DNA of 64,000 nt from Myxococcales bacterium (GTDB taxonomy: Bacteria > Myxococcota > UBA796 > SXON01). The notes below the pieces were generated by a model. It saw nothing but the letters and a program-made list of their open reading frames with translations, did not search any database and had not been told where the DNA came from. Shown piece by piece: positions 1 to 9,008 of this stretch; the first letter of the stretch is position 1; each line of letters starts with the position of its first letter. Location: positions 105,784 to 169,783 of the forward strand of contig SHYX01000005.1 of assembly GCA_009692585.1 (NCBI GenBank), in the 5' to 3' direction. A program made the translations under genes and the position numbers.

Positions 1-1
1 A

Positions 2-397
2 CGGCGCGATACCGCGGCGATCAAGCAGGATTTCGACCACGTGTTGTCGTTGTGGCCCCGGCTCCAGGAGCGGCTGGCGCAGCGCGCGGGTACGCTCTCC
101 GGCGGCGAACAGCAGATGCTGGCGATGGGTCGGGCGATGATGGCTCGCCCCAAGGTCCTGCTCCTCGACGAGCCCTCCCTCGGCCTCGCACCGGTGGTGG
201 TGGCGGGCATCTTCGCGACGATTCGAGCCATCAATGCCGGTGGCACGACGGTTCTTCTGGTCGAGCAGAACGCGCATCTCGCCCTCTCGATCGCCCACGT
301 CGGCTACGTCCTGGAGACCGGCGTCATCCAGAAGTGTGCTCCGGCCGCGGAGCTCCTGGCCGACCCCTCCATCCGCGAAGCCTACCTCGGAGGCTGA
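2..397 (+). CDS. livF: Branched-chain amino acid ABC transporter ATP-binding protein, C-terminal part (LivF-like), 5' truncated by window edge
   Basis: The reading frame is open from the first bases, so the gene begins outside the window; about 131 C-terminal residues are visible. They contain the ABC signature LSGGEQQ, Walker B (VLLLDEPSLGLAP), the H-loop region and the LVEQNAHLALSIAH motif typical of LivF, the second ATPase of the high-affinity branched-chain amino acid importer. The Walker A motif is cut off. LivF powers uptake from the cytoplasmic face of the inner membrane. The TGA at 395-397 abuts the ATG of the next gene, which is functionally unrelated, so this is probably the end of a liv operon lying to the left. 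A related amide or urea importer ATPase cannot be excluded. Confidence 0.88.
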   Translation, partial: RRDTAAIKQDFDHVLSLWPRLQERLAQRAGTLSGGEQQMLAMGRAMMARPKVLLLDEPSLGLAPVVVAGIFATIRAINAGGTTVLLVEQNAHLALSIAHVGYVLETGVIQKCAPAAELLADPSIREAYLGG

Positions 398-1807
398 ATG
401 CGTCCTTGGGCCCTGTTCGTCCTCCTGCCCGCCTGTGCGGGCACCGCGACCGACATCGCCACCGGCGATCGGGACACGGATCCGGTCTGTGCCGTTCCAA
501 CTGGCATTTCGGTGACTGGCGAGCTGATACCCGGGCGAACGGTGACGCTGGCTCTGGAGGCCGACGGGGATGCCGGGGCCACCGTCTGGACGGCGCAGAG
601 CGGCAGCGACGACGCGGGCCCCATCGACGCGACCGGAGCCTGGGTCATTCCCGACAGCCTGGCCGTCAACCGCGCGGACGAAGTCGTCGTCATCGCGACC
701 GCGTGCGGTGAAACCGTCGACGTGTCGCTCGTGGTGGACTGGCCCGAGGCGGAGCGTGTCGTGGTCGTCTACAACCCTGCTGTGGACGGGTCGGAAGCGG
801 TGGCCAACGCCTACGCCGACTTTCGAGCGATCCCCCCCACCGGACTCTGCCCGGTGACGACGACCGCGGACGCCACCCTGGCCGGGGCCGACTACCCGGC
901 CTTGGTGGACGCCGTGTTCGCGTGCGTGATGCCGCGCACCCAGTACATCGTCCCCGTCTGGGGGGTGCCCTACAAGGTGTCCGACCGGATCGGCGATCTG
1001 GCCTCCCGTGCACCGGTGACGGTGAGCCTCGACGCGCTGCTCTTCGGTGGGCCCGCGAGCGTCCGGCGCACCGCGGTCGACTACAACCCCGTCTACGTCA
1101 GCGGCGACAGCACCACGGGCGTCTACGGCGACTACAAGGAGGTCGGCCGTCTGCGTCAACGCGAGGACTTCTGGATCGTCGCCCGCATCGACGGTGCCAG
1201 CGCGGACGACGCCATCGCCCTGGTCGAACGAACACGCGCCGCCCAAGACGCAGCCGACGCGGGTACGCTCGATGGCATCGTCTACGTCGACGGCAATCGG
1301 GGCGACATCCCCCCTCCCGCCGACGCGCGCTTCGGGAGCTACGAGTGGGGGGAGTGGAATATGTGGGGCACGCGCGAGGTCTTCGAGGACCTCGCCCTCT
1401 ACGATGTGGTCTGGGACGGCAACAGCGCCGAGTTCGGCACCGAGCCGGCGCCGCTTCAGTGTCCCGACGCGCTGTACTACGCGGGGTGGTACAGCTACAA
1501 CAACTACAACGATTGCTTCACGTGGGCCATCGGCGCAATTGGCGGGCACCTCGATTCGTGCTCGGCCTGCGATATCCGCAATCCGGGCACCTGGTCGGGC
1601 TCGGCGCTCCTCGACGGCATCACCGCGACCTTTGGAGCCGTGAACGAGCCCTATGTCGCCGGCATGCCGGAGTACGACCAGTTCTTCTACGCCCTCTTGC
1701 AGGGGGCCAACTTCGGGGAGGCCGCCGTCGAGAGCACGGTGGTGGCGTACTGGATGATGGTGTGGGTCGGCGACCCGCTGTACCGTCCGTACCCCGTGCC
1801 TATTTGA
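398..1807 (+). CDS. TIGR03790-like lipoprotein of unknown function
   Basis: The 469-residue product starts with a lipoprotein signal (MRPWALFVLLPAC, lipobox Cys about residue 13), so it is probably anchored in the envelope. The mature part has a VVVVYNPAVDGSEAVANAYA segment, an IPPTGLC segment, an IVPVWGVPYKV strand and a C-terminal GDPLYRPYPVP motif; this combination is characteristic of the TIGR03790 family, which occurs in delta-proteobacteria and Acidobacteria and has no known function. The ATG directly follows the stop of the upstream ATPase gene with no spacer, so it may be translationally coupled. The 3' end overlaps the convergent OmpA gene by 8 bp. Family assignment is from remembered motifs. 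Confidence 0.72.
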   Translation: MRPWALFVLLPACAGTATDIATGDRDTDPVCAVPTGISVTGELIPGRTVTLALEADGDAGATVWTAQSGSDDAGPIDATGAWVIPDSLAVNRADEVVVIATACGETVDVSLVVDWPEAERVVVVYNPAVDGSEAVANAYADFRAIPPTGLCPVTTTADATLAGADYPALVDAVFACVMPRTQYIVPVWGVPYKVSDRIGDLASRAPVTVSLDALLFGGPASVRRTAVDYNPVYVSGDSTTGVYGDYKEVGRLRQREDFWIVARIDGASADDAIALVERTRAAQDAADAGTLDGIVYVDGNRGDIPPPADARFGSYEWGEWNMWGTREVFEDLALYDVVWDGNSAEFGTEPAPLQCPDALYYAGWYSYNNYNDCFTWAIGAIGGHLDSCSACDIRNPGTWSGSALLDGITATFGAVNEPYVAGMPEYDQFFYALLQGANFGEAAVESTVVAYWMMVWVGDPLYRPYPVPI

Positions 1808-3455
1808 TCACGAGCTCCACGCGCCGGTTTTTGGCCTTTCCGGCGGCGGTCTGGTTGGTGTCCATCGGCTTCTGCTCGCCGTAGCCCTTCGGGATCAGGC
1901 GGCTGCGATCGACGCCGCGCGCAACCAGGTAGGCGACCACAGCCTCGGCCCTCCCCTGCGAGAGCGTCAGGTTCTTGGCATCGTTGCCGTCGCCGTCGGT
2001 GTGGCCGCCCACCTCGATGAGCTTGATTTGCGGATTAGCGAGGATTACCTTGGCGACTTCGTCGAGCAGTGGGTGGCTGCCCGACTTGATGGTGGTCTTG
2101 CTGGTGTCGAAGAAGACGCTTTCATTCATCTCGATGCGCTGTGCCGTCACCACGACGCGCTTGGGGCAGCCGTCGGAACGGGCGGGATCCTCGCGGGGGT
2201 CGCGGGGTTCGGTCGGGCAGCGATCCTTGCTGTCAGCTACGAGGTCGCCGTCCTGATCGGGGCATCCCGCGCTCTTGGACGGGCCGGCTTCGGCGGGGCA
2301 GGCGTCATCGCGGTCGGCCACGCCGTCCTGGTCGCGATCGGGGCAGCCATCGGTGGCGGCCGGACCAGGTTCGGTCGGACAGCTGTCTTCTCCGTCGGTC
2401 ACGCCGTCTTTGTCGTTGTCGGGGTCGGGGCAGCCGTCGCGATCGTCGAAGCCGTCGGTGTCCTCGGCCTGATCCGGGCAGCGGTCGGCGGCATCCAGCA
2501 CCCCGTCGCTGTCGTTGTCGGGGTCGGGGCATCCGTCGGTGTCCTTGTAGTTGTCGACATCCTCGGCGCGGTCCTTGCAGGTGTCGAGCTTGTCCTCGAT
2601 GCCGTCTTTGTCCTTGTCGGGGGGGGCGCCCCGGTGATAGCCGACGGCGGCCACGAGGCGGAAATCGGGGGCGCCGACGCCGGCGACGACGCCCGTGCCG
2701 ACCCCGAGCGTCGCGATGACGCCGGAATCGTGTGCGTAGGTGCCGTACACGTCGAGCTCGACCGGATTTTTCTGGTAGCTGCCGACGCCTCCGGCCAGCC
2801 CGATGTCTCCATTGAGCTCGACACCCAATCGGAGCTGCTCGTTCAGGAGATAGGCGCCGCCGAGCCCGAAGCCGAGCGTGCTCCCGAAATCGTACGGCCC
2901 CAGGGTGGTTGAGGGAGCCAGGGTGGTGCCGAGATTTGCGTCCACCACCATCGCGTCGCCGAGTCTGGCCTCGACGGCCGCGGTGACCCCGGCCGCGAAC
3001 CCGCCGAGAGACACGTGCCCATCGGCACTCCCGGTGGGGAGCGCCAGAAAAGGTTTGAACGCGACCGCAACCGGGGAGTCGTCCAGGCGGAGGACCGGGA
3101 GCAGGCCGCCGATGCGGATGTCCCCGAACGCGAAACCCTCGAAGTCTTCACCGGGCGCGGCCACCACCGGGAACATCGGCAGGTCGAGGTCCAGACGCAC
3201 GATGCTCCCGATGGTATACCCGCCCCCCAGTCGCAAGCCGAACTGGTCGCTCACGTAGGAGACTGGGCCATCAGCCGTGATGGCGACGATCGGATTGTGG
3301 GCGTAGACCAACTGGAGGCCGCCGTAGAAGTCGCCTGGGACGCCGATCGTGGGGGATTCGACCTGGAGGCCGCCCTGACCATCCAGGGTGGAGCCCGCGG
3401 GGTCGTAGGTTTCGGCGTCGACGGCGAGCGCGGCGTGGGCGAGCAGCAGGAGCAT
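1800..3455 (-). CDS. OmpA-family outer-membrane protein with thrombospondin type 3 repeats
   Basis: The 551-residue product has a signal peptide (MLLLLAHAALA), a roughly 250-residue beta-rich domain that looks like an outer-membrane barrel, an acidic stretch of thrombospondin type 3 calcium-binding repeats (DxDxDGxxDxxDxCP, about residues 275-420) and a C-terminal OmpA-like peptidoglycan-binding domain (FFDTSKTTIKSGSHPLL, GGHTDGDGNDAKN, NRRVELVIK). Such proteins tie the outer membrane to the wall, with the calcium-binding repeats as a stiff periplasmic spacer. It lies 28 bp downstream of the sulfatase gene on the same strand, with a possible internal promoter in that gap. The paralogue at 60.4 kb lacks the TSP3 spacer. 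Confidence 0.9.
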   Translation of the reverse strand: MLLLLAHAALAVDAETYDPAGSTLDGQGGLQVESPTIGVPGDFYGGLQLVYAHNPIVAITADGPVSYVSDQFGLRLGGGYTIGSIVRLDLDLPMFPVVAAPGEDFEGFAFGDIRIGGLLPVLRLDDSPVAVAFKPFLALPTGSADGHVSLGGFAAGVTAAVEARLGDAMVVDANLGTTLAPSTTLGPYDFGSTLGFGLGGAYLLNEQLRLGVELNGDIGLAGGVGSYQKNPVELDVYGTYAHDSGVIATLGVGTGVVAGVGAPDFRLVAAVGYHRGAPPDKDKDGIEDKLDTCKDRAEDVDNYKDTDGCPDPDNDSDGVLDAADRCPDQAEDTDGFDDRDGCPDPDNDKDGVTDGEDSCPTEPGPAATDGCPDRDQDGVADRDDACPAEAGPSKSAGCPDQDGDLVADSKDRCPTEPRDPREDPARSDGCPKRVVVTAQRIEMNESVFFDTSKTTIKSGSHPLLDEVAKVILANPQIKLIEVGGHTDGDGNDAKNLTLSQGRAEAVVAYLVARGVDRSRLIPKGYGEQKPMDTNQTAAGKAKNRRVELVIK

Positions 3456-3472
3456 GGCGGTCTCGGAGTCCG

Positions 3473-3483
3473 GTTAGGCTAAC
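3473..3483. promoter_or_regulatory. Palindromic TTAGC-type promoter element upstream of the OmpA gene
   Basis: GTTAGGCTAAC is a perfect palindrome around one central base. On the minus strand it reads GTTAGCC and lies 17-27 nt upstream of the OmpA start codon, immediately after the sulfatase stop. It matches a TAGCCT-like minus-10 hexamer seen before several other genes in this window. Promoter function is inferred from position and recurrence only. Confidence 0.35.
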
Positions 3484-5814
3484 TCATCTGACTGGCGGCA
3501 GGTCGAAGCTGGGATCGGGAACGGGGGGGTGCCTCAGGGCAATGCCGGCGACCCCGGCGGAGTTCGCTTTCCGGCGCGCGAGCACCATCACCACGCCGAC
3601 CTCGACCCGCTCTGCCCCGGCATCGTTCGGCAGCACGGCGCCGGTGACCCGGGACCACCCCACCGAGATGGTCGCGGTGCCGACGGCTGCGGTCGGGGGC
3701 ACCGTCACCGCGAACCACTCGTCGATGCTCCATCCCGGCCGCCAGTCCCACATGCTGAACAGCCCCGCGTGTGGTGCCGCTCGCGACTCGGCGATCTGGC
3801 CGGCTCGGTCGAGCTGCGCCACCAGGGTGAGCGGTTCGGTCAGCGCCTGCTCGGCGCGCCACCGGCAGGACACCCAGACTGGCTCGCCCGGCGTCACCTC
3901 GGCCAGATCTATCTCACAGCCGAGCAGCGAGACCGCTCCCCACCGCGCCAGCGCCGGGCTGCTGTCGGGGCGTTGAATGGTCTCCAACCACACTCGCCGG
4001 CGCTCGGCGTAGCGCCCGCGCACCGCCCCGTACCACGACCGCAGCGCCGTTTGTCGTGAGGCGAGGTCACCCGGCTGGCTGGGGATCGACTTGTCTTCCA
4101 GCGGGTCGTTGCCGAGCTCAAAATGCTGGTCGGGCTGGTCGCCGTAATGGTCGATGACCTTGTCCAATCCCGTCCGGCTGGCGAGGCACCGGTGGGAGCG
4201 CCAGCAGGCATGGAACAAGGTGCGGCCCTCGGGGGCCGGCGCGAGCAACGACGCGCCCCGAGGTGTCCGCCCCGTGGATGACGCGCCGAGAAGGTCCAAC
4301 ACCGTGGGCAGCACGTCGATCTGCTGCCGGTTCCCGGTGATGACGCCGGTCTGACCGGCAAGGACACCGGGCCCCCAGATGACCGCCGGGACGTGGAGTC
4401 CCTCTTCGTAGATGGTCAGATCGTGCTGGGAACGGCCGTGTTCCCCGAAGCCTTCCCCGTGGTCGCCCAGGACGAAAAATACGGTGTCGTCGACGAGCCC
4501 GCGCTCTTGATACCCCTGCACGAGCCGCCCGAGGAAGTCGTCCACGTAGCGGACGGCGTTGAGGTAACGTTCGAGCCGGCCGCCGACGCCCGGAAAGTCC
4601 AGGAGCGCCCAGTGGGAGGGCAGCGCGTAGTCGTGATGCGACGCCAGCGTCAGATAGGTCGCGAAGAACGGACGATCGCGCTCCTGCGATGACCATTCCA
4701 GCCCCGGTGCCAACATCGCGCGGTCGTCGATGCCCAGGTAGTTGCTGCGCTCCCAGGTGCGTTGGGCGAGGCTCTCCTGCGCGCGGAAGCGCTCGAAACC
4801 CATCTCGTGCACCAGGTCGAGGCGGTCCTCGAAGTCACCGCGGGCGGGTTGAAAAAATGCGGTCCGGTAGCCCCGTTCGCGAAGGAGCGCCGGCAAGCAC
4901 CGGTCCGGGAGGCCCCCCGGGCGCGCCTCGTCCGCGTCGCCTACGGGCTCGGGCCAGTCCCCGCAGAGCGTGCTCACCAGCGCCTTGGTGGTGTGGGGAA
5001 CCACCGCGGTCATCGATTCGACCTTCAGCCCCTCGGCCGCCAGGCGGGCCAGGTTCGGCGTGGTCTTGACGGTGGGGTCGTGTAGCGTCGTGTGGCGCGC
5101 GCCGACGCTCTCGAGGAGCACGACCACGACGTTGTGGGGCCGGCTGGGGCTGGCGATTCGGAGCGGCGCCAGGTCTGCGGGGTCGGGCGCGACCCGGACG
5201 TCGTCCCGCCGGTTGAGGGCCTCGCGCACCAGCGCGACCGCGAGCGTCTTCTGCAGCGGTCGCACCTCGCGGCTGGTGGCGAAGCGGCCGACGCTGCCGT
5301 TGAGGATGGCCGGGTACAGGACCACGACGGCCAGTCGCGTCCACCACCGACGTTCGGTGCGTGCCGGAGTCCACCCGAGGGCGACGAAGCTCGCCGCGCA
5401 AATACCGGTGAGAGCGGCCCATTGTCCGCCGGTGACCTCGCTCCCGACCACCGGCCAGACTCGGCTGAACTCGGACAGCGCGTACTCCGCGCTGTCAAGG
5501 TCGGCGCGGCCCCCGGTGACGTCGAAGAACAGCAGATCCAGCAGCGAGGCGAGGAGGATCACCGCCACGACGACGTGGCCCACGACGCGGACGACCAACC
5601 GGGTGTAGCGGCCCGGAAGCCGGGAGGTGAAGAGCACGACGGCGGCGAACACACCCCAGAACTCAGCCTCCGCGAGCTGCACGAGCACCGCGTCGTCGGG
5701 CCAGCGCACGCGGTCGAGCTGCGTCAACAGCCACACGCGCATGCCGGCCAGGCACACGAACGGGTAGACGACCATGGCGCCGACTGCCCACACTTCGGCG
5801 GCGGTTGGCGTCAT
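3484..5814 (-). CDS. Membrane-anchored sulfatase / LtaS-like phosphotransferase
   Basis: The 776-residue product has several hydrophobic segments in the first 190 residues and then an alkaline-phosphatase-superfamily sulfatase domain: VVVVLLESVGARHTT at the start of the domain, the nucleophile region HTTKALVSTLCG, and GDHGEGFGEHGRSQHD with metal ligands. This architecture is that of LtaS-type phosphoglycerol or phosphoethanolamine transferases, whose catalytic domain faces the periplasm. About 150 residues of beta-rich sequence follow the domain. The start at 5814 was chosen because residues match the family from there and because further upstream the frame runs into the divergent kinase-like gene. 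The substrate cannot be told; the neighbouring lipid-kinase-like gene suggests a glycerolipid context. Confidence 0.82.
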   Translation of the reverse strand: MTPTAAEVWAVGAMVVYPFVCLAGMRVWLLTQLDRVRWPDDAVLVQLAEAEFWGVFAAVVLFTSRLPGRYTRLVVRVVGHVVVAVILLASLLDLLFFDVTGGRADLDSAEYALSEFSRVWPVVGSEVTGGQWAALTGICAASFVALGWTPARTERRWWTRLAVVVLYPAILNGSVGRFATSREVRPLQKTLAVALVREALNRRDDVRVAPDPADLAPLRIASPSRPHNVVVVLLESVGARHTTLHDPTVKTTPNLARLAAEGLKVESMTAVVPHTTKALVSTLCGDWPEPVGDADEARPGGLPDRCLPALLRERGYRTAFFQPARGDFEDRLDLVHEMGFERFRAQESLAQRTWERSNYLGIDDRAMLAPGLEWSSQERDRPFFATYLTLASHHDYALPSHWALLDFPGVGGRLERYLNAVRYVDDFLGRLVQGYQERGLVDDTVFFVLGDHGEGFGEHGRSQHDLTIYEEGLHVPAVIWGPGVLAGQTGVITGNRQQIDVLPTVLDLLGASSTGRTPRGASLLAPAPEGRTLFHACWRSHRCLASRTGLDKVIDHYGDQPDQHFELGNDPLEDKSIPSQPGDLASRQTALRSWYGAVRGRYAERRRVWLETIQRPDSSPALARWGAVSLLGCEIDLAEVTPGEPVWVSCRWRAEQALTEPLTLVAQLDRAGQIAESRAAPHAGLFSMWDWRPGWSIDEWFAVTVPPTAAVGTATISVGWSRVTGAVLPNDAGAERVEVGVVMVLARRKANSAGVAGIALRHPPVPDPSFDLPPVR

Positions 5815-5864
5815 CCGGTCGAAGTGGCGAAAGAATCCCAACGACGCCGCCCGAGCTCTGCCGC

Positions 5865-5891
5865 GTAACCGACCGATGGGGTGGTGGTTAC
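5865..5891. promoter_or_regulatory. Inverted repeat in divergent intergenic region
   Basis: GTAACC at 5865-5870 and GGTTAC at 5886-5891 form inverted arms 15 bp apart in the 85-bp gap between the divergent sulfatase and lipid-kinase-like genes. The right arm is next to the AAAGGG ribosome binding site of the plus-strand gene. It could be an operator shared by both genes; six-base arms can also arise by chance. Confidence 0.25.
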
Positions 5892-5899
5892 AAAGGGCG

Positions 5900-6922
5900 A
5901 TGCACCTCCTGGTCGGCAACCCCACGGCCCAGTCCGGGCGCACCGCGGGGCGGATCGATGACGCTCGCGCGTTGTTGTGGGCCGCGTCGGTGCACCACGA
6001 CTTCCTCGCGACGTTGCCGGCGGGGGCCACGGTGGCGGCCACCGCCGCCGCGGTGGCCAGCGGGAAGTACAGCGTCGTGATTGCCATGGGCGGTGACGGC
6101 ACGTTCGCCGAGGTGGCCAAGGGGCTCTTACGGGCAGGCGGCACCGTGCCGATGGCGATGTTGCCCACCGGCACCGCGAATGACCAGGGCAAGTCCTTCG
6201 GGCTCGAGAGCGGCGACGCCGACCTGGCTCGGAACGTGCGGGTGATCGCTGAGGGTCACACGGTCCCCCTGGACGGAGGCCGCATCCACGCCTTCGACAC
6301 CTTTGATCAGGCGCTCGGCGACGACTGGTTCTTCGACAGCGCCGGCTGGGGTTTCTCGGCGCTCGTCCTGCGGATGCGCAACGAGGACCGCCGTCTCGTC
6401 GCCGGGGTGCCCATCTTGCGCGAATTGTATCGGGATCAGGCCGTCTACGCCGGGGCGATCCTGCGTGCCTTCGCGCTGGCCGCGGTGCACGAGCAGCCCT
6501 TCGAAGCGGAGGTGACCACAGCGGCTGGCACCGTCTACTACGAGGGCGTCACCGATCTGATCGTGAAGAACACGCGGATCTATGCCGGGGCCTGGGTGCT
6601 CGACCCTACCGCCAGTCCCGAGGACGGCGAGATGGAGCTTGTGCCCTTCCGGGGGCGGGACGAGATGCTCGCGCGTGGCGTCATGGATCACCAGGAAGTG
6701 CCGCTGAATGCCGAGCACTTCGCCGCGGTGGGGGTGGAGCTGACGCCCGCGCTCCGGTCGTCGACCTTCGATATCCGGTTGCTCCCGCGCCCCATGGCCC
6801 AGCCCGTGGAGGCGCAGATCGATGGGGAGGAGTGGCTTCGCGCCGAACGGTATCGCGTCGAGGTGGTCCGCCACGCGCTGCGCCTGGTCGTGCCCGCGGG
6901 GCTGGACGGGTCGGCGGGGTGA
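5900..6922 (+). CDS. Diacylglycerol/lipid kinase family protein (YegS/DgkB-like)
   Basis: The 340-residue product carries the DAGK catalytic signature MGGDGTFAEVAKGLL (nucleotide-binding loop) and the downstream PTGTANDQGKSFGL motif, equivalent to the GTGNDFAR motif of YegS, DgkB and sphingosine kinases. These enzymes phosphorylate diacylglycerol or related lipids with ATP at the inner face of the cytoplasmic membrane. The ATG at 5900 has an AAAGGG site 3-8 nt upstream and starts at the typical N-terminal strand (MHLLVGNPTAQSG). It diverges from the LtaS-like sulfatase; LtaS enzymes release diacylglycerol, so recycling by this kinase is a reasonable inference, not shown by the sequence. Confidence 0.85.
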   Translation: MHLLVGNPTAQSGRTAGRIDDARALLWAASVHHDFLATLPAGATVAATAAAVASGKYSVVIAMGGDGTFAEVAKGLLRAGGTVPMAMLPTGTANDQGKSFGLESGDADLARNVRVIAEGHTVPLDGGRIHAFDTFDQALGDDWFFDSAGWGFSALVLRMRNEDRRLVAGVPILRELYRDQAVYAGAILRAFALAAVHEQPFEAEVTTAAGTVYYEGVTDLIVKNTRIYAGAWVLDPTASPEDGEMELVPFRGRDEMLARGVMDHQEVPLNAEHFAAVGVELTPALRSSTFDIRLLPRPMAQPVEAQIDGEEWLRAERYRVEVVRHALRLVVPAGLDGSAG

Positions 6923-6925
6923 CCG

Positions 6926-7720
6926 CTAACGCCGCGGTTGGGGCCAGGTCTTCGGGCTACGATTGGCCCCCGGTGGCAGCTTCCCGGCCGCGCGGGCCTG
7001 CTCCATGAGCACCTCCTGGGGAATGTGCTCCGGGAAGAACTGGTACCACGCCTCGCCGAAGACCTTGAAGTCCGGACGCTTCTTGTTGCTCAGCGCCTCC
7101 TGCAGCGCCACCAGCCCCGCGTGCTTCGGCAGCGACGCCAGTCCGCGCCCCACGACCTTCAGGGCTGCGTCCCGGCGCTTGGCTTCGTTGAGGATGTAGG
7201 CCCATACCGCCCAGAACATCACTTCCCTCGACCCCACCGACTCCGCCTTGCCGAGGACCACGACGGCCTGGTCGGTGTTGTTTTCCCGGTGGTGGACGCA
7301 GGCCAGCAAGGTACGTGATCGCCAGTCCCGGCTCCAGGACTTCTCCAACTCGGTCTTGGCGTCGGCGAACTTGCTCTTGGCGGCCGTGATCTGGCGCTGC
7401 ATCAGCATCGAGCAGGCCTCCAGATAGTCGACAGCGCCGACCTGCGCGTGAATCTGCGCTTCGACGAGGACCTGCCACCGGCCGAGCGGGAGCGCGGTGC
7501 GGAGCGTCTCCCGAGCGCCCGCCATGTTGCCGGCCTGAAGCTGCGACATCGCGGCCATGGCGATCGCCTCGACCTTCTTCCCCGTCCGCCGCGCGAGGAT
7601 GAACCACACCGCGGCCATGGCGATCAACGCAGGGACGACGCCCGCGATCCAGCCGGCGGCGTAAAATCCGATCGCAAACGCAACGAGGGCGGCGCCGCCG
7701 GCGATGAGCAGGTTGACCAT
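6926..7720 (-). CDS. Membrane protein with TPR-like helical domain, function unknown
   Basis: The 264-residue product begins with two closely spaced hydrophobic helices (residues about 3-48), then a cytosolic or periplasmic alpha-helical region of repeated roughly 34-residue helix pairs resembling tetratricopeptide repeats (for example AGNMAGARETLRTALPLG and NTDQAVVVLGKAESVGS). No catalytic motif is visible. It ends 3 bp from the convergent lipid-kinase-like gene. TPR proteins of this kind usually act as assembly scaffolds; no specific role can be named. Confidence 0.7.
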   Translation of the reverse strand: MVNLLIAGGAALVAFAIGFYAAGWIAGVVPALIAMAAVWFILARRTGKKVEAIAMAAMSQLQAGNMAGARETLRTALPLGRWQVLVEAQIHAQVGAVDYLEACSMLMQRQITAAKSKFADAKTELEKSWSRDWRSRTLLACVHHRENNTDQAVVVLGKAESVGSREVMFWAVWAYILNEAKRRDAALKVVGRGLASLPKHAGLVALQEALSNKKRPDFKVFGEAWYQFFPEHIPQEVLMEQARAAGKLPPGANRSPKTWPQPRR

Positions 7721-7785
7721 GCGCGGCCGGTGCTATCACGCGCCAAGGGCACGGCGTTGCCAACCGACGTCGCCCCGAGGGGGAC

Positions 7786-8394
<609 letters not shown>

Positions 8395-8415
8395 CGCGGG
8401 AAGCTCACTGACCGT

Positions 8416-8421
8416 AGGCTA
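8416..8421 (-). promoter_or_regulatory. Candidate minus-10 element (TAGCCT) for the GDT lipoprotein gene
   Basis: On the minus strand GTGCTAGCCTACGG places TAGCCT about 22 nt before the ATG at 8394. The same hexamer precedes the genes at 3455 and 25946. Inferred only. Confidence 0.35.
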
Positions 8422-8534
8422 GCACGTTGGCCGCTGAGGTGCCGCCGAGGTGCCGCCAGGGTTCGCAGGGAGTCGTTACCGATGTCGCGCCGCGGCTCCC
8501 TGATCGATGAAACGCGCCTGCGTCACGGGGACTG

Positions 8535-8548
8535 CCCGTTTCTGGTTA
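8535..8548 (+). promoter_or_regulatory. CCCGTTTCTGGTTA box upstream of ferredoxin gene
   Basis: This 14-mer is identical to the gene-proximal end of the dispersed intergenic repeat at 10902-10915, and 13 of its bases occur at the corresponding end of the other copy (32626-32638, minus strand). In all three cases a gene starts within about 35 nt. It contains TGGTTATCT, which resembles an extended minus-10 (TGn plus hexamer). If it is a promoter, the ferredoxin mRNA would have almost no leader. Confidence 0.4.
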
Positions 8549-8552
8549 TCTC

Positions 8553-8999
8553 TTGCCGGTGGAACCCGGACGCTTCCCCACGCTCGATCCGGCCCGGTGC
8601 GTGCCGTGCGGCCTCTGCGAGGTCGCCTGCGTGTCGGCACGCTTCAGCCTCGCCGGCCTGCGGCCCGAGGACCCGATCGTGTTGGAGCAACGACGGCTTC
8701 GGGTGCGGGACCAGGCGGGCGTTCCGAAGCTGGACGTCTGCGTCCACTGCGCCGAGCGGCCCTGCGTCGCCGTCTGCCCCCATCACGCGCTGGTGGTCTT
8801 TCCCAACGGTCGCGTCGACCTCGTCGCGGATCGGTGCACCGGGTGTGGTCAGTGCATCGCCGCCTGCGACTATGGCGCGATCCGGCGCGTCAGTCGGCTG
8901 GACGTCGCCCAGAAGTGCGACGGCTGCGCGCCGCTCGGGCATCTCCCGGCCTGTATCCCCGCCTGTCCGTCGGGGGCGCTTTCGCTGGTGGTGCGATAA
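8553..8999 (+). CDS. Four-cluster 4Fe-4S ferredoxin (DmsB/HycB-like) of the satellite BMC pair
   Basis: The 148-residue product has four cysteine groups: CVPCGLCEVAC (residues 16-26), CVHCAERPCVAVCP, CTGCGQCIAACDYGAI and CDGC...CIPACP. This is the pattern of soluble electron-transfer subunits carrying four 4Fe-4S clusters, as in HycB, CooF and DmsB. No catalytic partner subunit is adjacent; instead the next gene, 9 nt downstream, encodes a BMC-T shell protein. The likely start is TTG at 8553 (a GTG at 8559 is the alternative); the N-terminus up to the first cysteine is short in either case. The pairing suggests electron transfer connected with the microcompartment. Confidence 0.82.
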   Translation: MPVEPGRFPTLDPARCVPCGLCEVACVSARFSLAGLRPEDPIVLEQRRLRVRDQAGVPKLDVCVHCAERPCVAVCPHHALVVFPNGRVDLVADRCTGCGQCIAACDYGAIRRVSRLDVAQKCDGCAPLGHLPACIPACPSGALSLVVR

Positions 9000-9008
9000 C
9001 GAGGCGCC

